Origin: a virus
Strand: one strand, 5' to 3'
IMG/VR virus record: IMGVR_UViG_3300044673_000271
Coordinates: 1-37,363 of that record
DNA: 37,363 nt
The position numbers were made by a program, and so were the translations under genes. Below the pieces are notes generated by a model, which was given only the letters and a program-made list of their open reading frames with translations, was not told where the DNA came from and ran no database searches. Below, in pieces: positions 33,793 through 37,363 of this stretch; position 1 is the stretch's first letter; every line of letters starts with the position of its first letter.

Positions 33793-34862
33793 AGAAACCA
33801 TTTAAAGTAGCAATTTATGCGATTGCTTTGAATGAAGAGCAGTTCGTAGAGCGCTGGTATGAGAGTGCTAAGGACGCCGACTATATCCTTATTGCAGATA
33901 CTGGTAGTACGGACAGAACTGTCGAAATAGCAGAAAAGCTAGGAATCAATGTAGTTCACATCAAAGTTATGCCATGGAGATTTGACGATGCAAGAAATGC
34001 GTCTTTGGCTGCACTCCCCTCTGACATCGATATGTGTATAACTCTAGATCTAGATGAGGTAATTACCCCCAACTGGCGAGAACCTTTGGAGGACCTGTGG
34101 CGTAGAGGGGTTACTAGGCCTAAATATAAGCACGTCTGGTCTTGGAATGAGGATGGAACTCCAGGAATGGAGTTTGCATACGATCATATTCACACAAGAA
34201 ATGGCTACAGATGGCGTCACCCTGTACATGAAGCACTATTTCCTTATGGAATTAAAGAAGTTCAAGAGTACACAGCAGCCATCGAGACTCACCACCACCC
34301 AGACCCTACAAAGAGTAGGGCTCAGTACCTGCCTCTACTGGCCATGTCTGTAAAAGAAGACCCTTACAGCGACAGAAACGCTTTCTATTACGCTAGAGAA
34401 CTGTATTTCTATGGAAAGTATGAACTAGCTGCTAAAGAATTCCAGCGCCACTTGCAGCTCCCTACCTCGACTTGGGCACCAGAAAGAGCCGCATCTATGC
34501 GATATTTAGCAAAAATAGATAAAGATAATGCGGCTCAATGGTTGGTGATGGCCATTAAACAAGCTCCAGGACGGAGAGAGCCTATAGTTGAACTCGCCAA
34601 TCATCACTACAACAACCAGCAGTGGCAGGACTGTTACGACAGAGCTAAAGAGGCTCTAGAGATAGTGGAAAAGCCATTGGACTACTTGTGCGAAGATTTT
34701 GCCTGGGGAGCTCTCCCCTGGGACTTAGCGGCTCTAGCTGCTTACAATCTAAATAAGTACGAAGAAGCAGTGAATCTCGGAGCAAAAGCTGTAGAACTAG
34801 ACATAGATAACGAAAGATTAAAGTCTAATCTTGCGTACTATCTCGCTGCTGTTGCTTCTTAA
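33771..34862 (+). CDS. family 2 glycosyltransferase with TPR-like C-terminus
   Basis: This 363-residue protein is a GT-A fold family 2 glycosyltransferase. It has VAIYAIALNEEQFVERW, then LIADTGSTDRTVEIAEKLG, MPWRFDDARNASLAAL, and a clear DxD at residues 93-95 (LDLDEVITP), then the acceptor-side GYRWRHPVHEAL. From about residue 190 to the end there are repeated helical segments (YYARELYFYGKYELAAKEF, CYDRAKEALEIVE, LNKYEEAVNLGAKAVELD) of tetratricopeptide type, which often bind protein acceptors. Unlike the enzyme at 27623 its DxD is intact. The acceptor is unknown; virion proteins or host surface glycans are possible. Confidence 0.85.
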   Translation: MAEKQELEKPFKVAIYAIALNEEQFVERWYESAKDADYILIADTGSTDRTVEIAEKLGINVVHIKVMPWRFDDARNASLAALPSDIDMCITLDLDEVITPNWREPLEDLWRRGVTRPKYKHVWSWNEDGTPGMEFAYDHIHTRNGYRWRHPVHEALFPYGIKEVQEYTAAIETHHHPDPTKSRAQYLPLLAMSVKEDPYSDRNAFYYARELYFYGKYELAAKEFQRHLQLPTSTWAPERAASMRYLAKIDKDNAAQWLVMAIKQAPGRREPIVELANHHYNNQQWQDCYDRAKEALEIVEKPLDYLCEDFAWGALPWDLAALAAYNLNKYEEAVNLGAKAVELDIDNERLKSNLAYYLAAVAS

Positions 34863-35301
34863 GTTGTAACGCATGGTAGGCATCTACTGCATTTGCACTT
34901 GTCCTACTTTGCCAAGTAAATGAGCAATTATTGCAGGTAACAATTCTCATTGTCGACCAACGCCCGCCATCCGGACGTTCTATAGTGTCACTGGTTAGGT
35001 GTTTGGTCTTTGCTTTGCAATATGGGCAGAGCGGAAATCGCTTGTGACGCATTTCTTGGCCCTCCCAGTTGACTGAAAGAGTTCTACGAATCTCTTTGTA
35101 ATCTAGGCCACCCCAGATGCCCCAAAGCTGCTTCTCATTTAGGGCCCATCGTACGCACTCTTTTCGCACTGGGCAGGCGTTACAAAGCTTTTTTGCCTCC
35201 CACTGCTGAGCAGGCTTATTTGCAAAAAAGTTTTCCATGTATTTAGCATTTTTAGGTTTAGCGCACTCGGCTTCTTCATGCCAGTCCTGAGGTTCAAACA
35301 A
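34825..35301 (-). CDS. WhiB-family regulator fused to a C-terminal zinc ribbon
   Basis: This 158-residue protein starts at TTG 35301 (AGAGG upstream, eight bases of overlap with the preceding gene). Residues 7-70 are a WhiB domain: four cluster-binding cysteines C13, C40, C43, C49 in the pattern C-x26-C-x2-C-x5-C, followed by LWGIWGGLDY. WhiB proteins bind a [4Fe-4S] cluster and the host sigma factor, and are specific to Actinobacteria and their phages. The remaining part, residues 88-135, adds a second metal site, C92-x2-C95 and C123-x2-C126, of zinc-ribbon type, which ordinary WhiB proteins lack. It is likely to regulate phage or host transcription. Its end overlaps the convergent glycosyltransferase by 38 bases. 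Confidence 0.9.
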   Translation of the reverse strand: MFEPQDWHEEAECAKPKNAKYMENFFANKPAQQWEAKKLCNACPVRKECVRWALNEKQLWGIWGGLDYKEIRRTLSVNWEGQEMRHKRFPLCPYCKAKTKHLTSDTIERPDGGRWSTMRIVTCNNCSFTWQSRTSANAVDAYHALQLKKQQQRDSTQD

Positions 35302-35641
35302 GATCGGGCACCTCTACAATAGTCACAGCTTTGATGTTAATAAGCTCAACGTCATCCCAGGTGCGGCCCGACTCATCGCAAAGCTCTAAATGCATCTCGC
35401 CATCTAGCGACCCGACCCATCCTTGAGTTATTACAGCTGCATCGATAGCTTGAAACCCCTGTGAAAGTGAGAAAACTATACCGTCTCTTTGTATGCAAGA
35501 AGCTAGGGCTTTTCTAACTACTTCATGCTCTACATCTACATGATCTTCGGTGTAATAGATAAACGAGTTATAGATGTTTGCGTCATAGCCTACACCGTCC
35601 CATTCGGACCAGAGTGATTGGCCGATTCTTGAATCTTTCAT
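35294..35641 (-). CDS. hypothetical protein, WhiB operon
   Basis: This 115-residue protein has no family I recognise. It is acidic, with an N-terminal SRIGQSLWSEWDGVGYDANIYNSF and a middle that looks like alternating helix and strand (HEVVRKALASCIQRDGIVFSLSQGFQAID). The tail VELINIKAVTIVEVPDLV is strand-rich. The ATG at 35641 is six bases after a -10-like TAGAAT on the minus strand, so it is probably translated from a leaderless mRNA. It overlaps the WhiB gene start by eight bases and so should be co-expressed with it. Confidence 0.6.
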   Translation of the reverse strand: MKDSRIGQSLWSEWDGVGYDANIYNSFIYYTEDHVDVEHEVVRKALASCIQRDGIVFSLSQGFQAIDAAVITQGWVGSLDGEMHLELCDESGRTWDDVELINIKAVTIVEVPDLV

Positions 35642-35647
35642 ATAAAG

Positions 35648-35671
35648 ATTCTAAAAGATGGTAAATTTACC
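35648..35671 (-). promoter_or_regulatory. promoter and 12-bp palindrome before the WhiB operon
   Basis: A -10-like TAGAAT (plus 35648-35653 read on the minus strand) lies six bases before the ATG at 35641. Six bases further upstream is a perfect palindrome GGTAAATTTACC (35660-35671), followed by TTACCGTAAATTAC, which repeats half of it. This is a likely operator within the spacer of a leaderless promoter. No good -35 was found. Confidence 0.42.
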
Positions 35672-35688
35672 TTACCGTAAATTACAAA

Positions 35689-36177
35689 TTAAACTGGCCA
35701 AACGTATGTATATGTGTCTGGCCGTTTACCAGAATCTTCTGGCCACCCAAACTGTGAGTACCATTCGTAGTCTTTATTGAGTAGTGCCATACGGTGGCTA
35801 GAAGCGATTTGCTCAAATAAATCTTTATCTCGCATCCACAGTGGATAGCTCTGATTCTCTTTAGCTATGCGTCCTAGCCTAATAGCCTGAATGTAGGTTT
35901 GAAGAGTTTTTTGCCCTATAGTCGATTTGTATCCGCGCTTTTCCCACTCCAACACCATACGAAGAATGTAGGAAACTAAAGCACCCTCATGACCACGCCA
36001 CATCTTCACGGCAGGGTGATTAGACCAACCTTTCGAGATACGGTGGTTACCCTGAGGATCCAACTGAACTAAGTTCATAAGGATCTGCCAACCCTCAAGG
36101 GCTTGCTTGTTCAAACGTGCTCGGTCCAGTACTTGTGCAGTATCCGCCGAGCCAAATAGTGGTACAAATGTTTGCAT
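35689..36177 (-). CDS. MSMEG_6728-like pyrimidine-dimer DNA glycosylase family protein
   Basis: This 162-residue protein begins MQTFVPLFGSADTAQVLDRARLNKQALEGWQIL in outline and continues with GWSNHPAVKMWRGHEGALVSYILRMVLEW. This matches the pattern I know for the MSMEG_6728 family, which is annotated as related to endonuclease V / pyrimidine dimer DNA glycosylase (T4 DenV). The Arg-rich helix DRARLNKQ and the NHPAVKMWRG helix are the landmarks. It could protect phage DNA against ultraviolet damage in sunlit water. Activity is not proven. It stands alone between two short gaps, with 24 bases separating it from the upstream gene. Confidence 0.72.
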   Translation of the reverse strand: MQTFVPLFGSADTAQVLDRARLNKQALEGWQILMNLVQLDPQGNHRISKGWSNHPAVKMWRGHEGALVSYILRMVLEWEKRGYKSTIGQKTLQTYIQAIRLGRIAKENQSYPLWMRDKDLFEQIASSHRMALLNKDYEWYSQFGWPEDSGKRPDTYTYVWPV

Positions 36178-36201
36178 AGCTAAAAGCTATCAATACTTGT
36201 G

Positions 36202-36462
36202 TTATTTGTCAAATCCAAATGGTCTAGCAACACTCTGTTTTACCGAGCCATACACCACAACTTGAAATACTCCAGCTGCAACCGACTCTTCAATCTCTGG
36301 AAGTGTTTCTGCCTTAGGATAAGAGACCTTTAATTCGAGAGAAACCTTATCTTGAACTTCACTTTCCGGAATGCCTAAAAATTTTCCTACCTCAGATATA
36401 GCAGTTTTCTTGGCACCCTCTAGGGTTTCGGCAAGAATCTTAAATTCAAAGCTGGTTCTCAT
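36202..36462 (-). CDS. hypothetical protein, 86 aa
   Basis: This short protein (start FEFKILAETLEGAKKTAISE, end FQVVVYGSVKQSVARPFGFDK) has a predicted beta-alpha-beta pattern, with a strand, a helix of the type EGAKKTAISEVGKFLGI and two further strands. No known family was recognised. Its ATG overlaps the stop of the preceding gene (TAATG), which indicates co-translation with the 144-residue protein. Nothing in the sequence points to a function. Confidence 0.55.
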   Translation of the reverse strand: MRTSFEFKILAETLEGAKKTAISEVGKFLGIPESEVQDKVSLELKVSYPKAETLPEIEESVAAGVFQVVVYGSVKQSVARPFGFDK

Positions 36463-36896
36463 TATGCCTTCTTTATACGCTTTTCTAGTTTGTATGGGGA
36501 GTAGTGGACCCCCTTTAGGGCAGGAGTCTTACCGTCAGTATCGTTCATGATGACGTCACCATATCTAACTCCAACTACCGTACCTTTACGACCATTGTGA
36601 ATTGTTCCAAGCTTCTCAGAGAAAGCGTCAATCTTGACGCGTACGGTATCTCCGACCTTAATATTTCCTGGCTGAACGTCTACCCAATAATAGTCCTCGT
36701 CAGACTCTTCTACAGTAAGCGGTTGACCTAAAACAAGCTTAGGGAATACTTCAAGAATCTCTGAGATCAGTGCAGGCGATAGTTTGGGAAGTTCTTGCCA
36801 TGTCTCAAGGAGCTTAAGGATTGCTTTTCCAGACCCTACCTTCACTTTGGCAGCCTCTAGCTGCTCTTTAATCCATTCATCGTTTAGTTCTGGCAT
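36462..36896 (-). CDS. hypothetical protein with KOW/SH3-like C-terminal domain
   Basis: This 144-residue protein has a helical N-terminal half (residues 1-62, EWIKEQLEAAKVKVGSGKAI). The C-terminal beta-barrel-like segment reads IKVGDTVRVKIDAF, then LGTIHNGRKGTVVGVRYGDVIM and HYSPYKLEKRIKK. The V-G-D-x-V-R-V...G-x-x-G-x-V-x-x-V pattern is typical of SH3-like barrels that bind nucleic acid or proteins (KOW-like). The role is unknown. It is four bases downstream of the partial gene at the right edge and is coupled to the 86-residue gene that follows. Confidence 0.58.
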   Translation of the reverse strand: MPELNDEWIKEQLEAAKVKVGSGKAILKLLETWQELPKLSPALISEILEVFPKLVLGQPLTVEESDEDYYWVDVQPGNIKVGDTVRVKIDAFSEKLGTIHNGRKGTVVGVRYGDVIMNDTDGKTPALKGVHYSPYKLEKRIKKA

Positions 36897-36900
36897 TTGA

Positions 36901-37363
36901 TTAGATTCTCTCCTTAATTGAGTTTGTCATTTCGTACCTAATCTCTTCGATAAGTCTACTCCTGCTTGGAATAGCACTATAGTACGATTCTAGTTGATTT
37001 TTGGCCACTAAAAGCCTTTCTGACTCAGTCATATCTTCGATTTGATAGGGCAAGTAGCCCCAGGATTCGTTAAGATTGATGCTCTCCTGCCATAGAGTGG
37101 CAATAGGAGTGCCCGAGTTGAGTCCTTGAATAGTTTTGTAAGACCACCAAGTGCCGATCTTTCTGTCCTGAGGGGGGACGATTAGCCCCATTGAAGTTCT
37201 TATGTCATTGCCGGCAATAAAGTCATTGCTAAATTTAGAAAGCCTGACATCAATACCAGGAAATCTGAGAGTTGGCTGAAGATCAACATACCAAGATCTG
37301 TTTACGTCTTCTATAGCCCATGAATTGAGCCTAGACCTTTGAGCAGCGGGTTCAGGGAGAATC
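36901..37363 (-). CDS. hypothetical protein, 5' end off window
   Basis: The minus-strand frame is open from the stop at 36901 to the right edge with no stop codon, giving at least 154 residues. An ATG at 37191 exists, but the upstream codons also look coding (ILPEPAAQRSRLNSWAIEDV, then WYVDLQPTLRFPGIDVR), so the true start is outside the window. The visible part contains GIDVRLSKFSNDFIAGNDIR and GTWWSYKTIQGLNSGTP, and a helical C-terminus. I do not recognise a family. It is the first visible gene of the right-hand minus-strand group. Confidence 0.6.
   Translation of the reverse strand, partial: ILPEPAAQRSRLNSWAIEDVNRSWYVDLQPTLRFPGIDVRLSKFSNDFIAGNDIRTSMGLIVPPQDRKIGTWWSYKTIQGLNSGTPIATLWQESINLNESWGYLPYQIEDMTESERLLVAKNQLESYYSAIPSRSRLIEEIRYEMTNSIKERI

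Overview
This window looks like part of the genome of a tailed bacteriophage infecting an actinobacterium. The host inference rests on a WhiB-family regulator (34825-35301), a DUF3039-type small zinc protein (3007-3234), a class Ib NrdH/NrdI/NrdE ribonucleotide reductase set (167-2892) and an MSMEG_6728-like DNA glycosylase (35689-36177), all typical of Actinobacteria and their phages. Base composition looks moderate rather than high-GC, so a low-GC aquatic actinobacterium is a reasonable guess; I ran no composition count. The fibre proteins and the 2OG-Fe(II) oxygenases resemble those of aquatic T4-like phages.

Layout. (1) 1-3234, minus strand: a DUF3039 gene, nrdH, nrdI, nrdE and a gene cut by the left edge. 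(2) 3315-13935, plus strand: adhesion module A, nine structural genes (small beta-rich protein, short collagen-like protein, two modular fibres, small virion proteins, a 1016-aa baseplate or fibre protein, a distal fibre protein, and an FN3 - Phe/Pro-repeat - Hint-like protein), closed by a good intrinsic terminator at 13951-13982. (3) 14065-19112, plus strand: a tightly packed cassette of seven genes, five of them HxD...H 2OG-Fe(II) dioxygenases of prolyl-hydroxylase type flanking two related DUF6065-like proteins. (4) 19223-27630, plus strand: adhesion module B, which repeats the gene order of module A with paralogues but carries an 876-aa collagen-like fibre. (5) 27623-31104, minus strand: a prim-pol/SF3 helicase and a glycosyltransferase, behind a promoter whose spacer is a perfect palindrome. 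(6) 31309-34862, plus strand: a small membrane protein, a small HTH-like protein, a metallophosphoesterase, a methyltransferase and a GT2 glycosyltransferase with TPR-like tail. (7) 34825-37363, minus strand: WhiB with an added zinc ribbon, a DNA glycosylase-like protein and small unknowns, the last cut by the right edge.

The most interesting feature is the cassette of five prolyl-hydroxylase-like oxygenases plus two DUF6065-like proteins placed exactly between two paralogous fibre modules rich in Pro-containing repeats (Gly-Pro-Thr collagen repeats and Phe-Pro repeats), with two glycosyltransferases nearby. Together these could be a virion-fibre modification system (hydroxylation and perhaps glycosylation of repeats). 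That is inference from content and position only. A second strong point is a -10-like motif GTAnAAT(A/T) upstream of several transcription units, some apparently leaderless. No tRNA, CRISPR array, insertion sequence or integrase was seen, and no gene-free stretch exceeds 300 bases.
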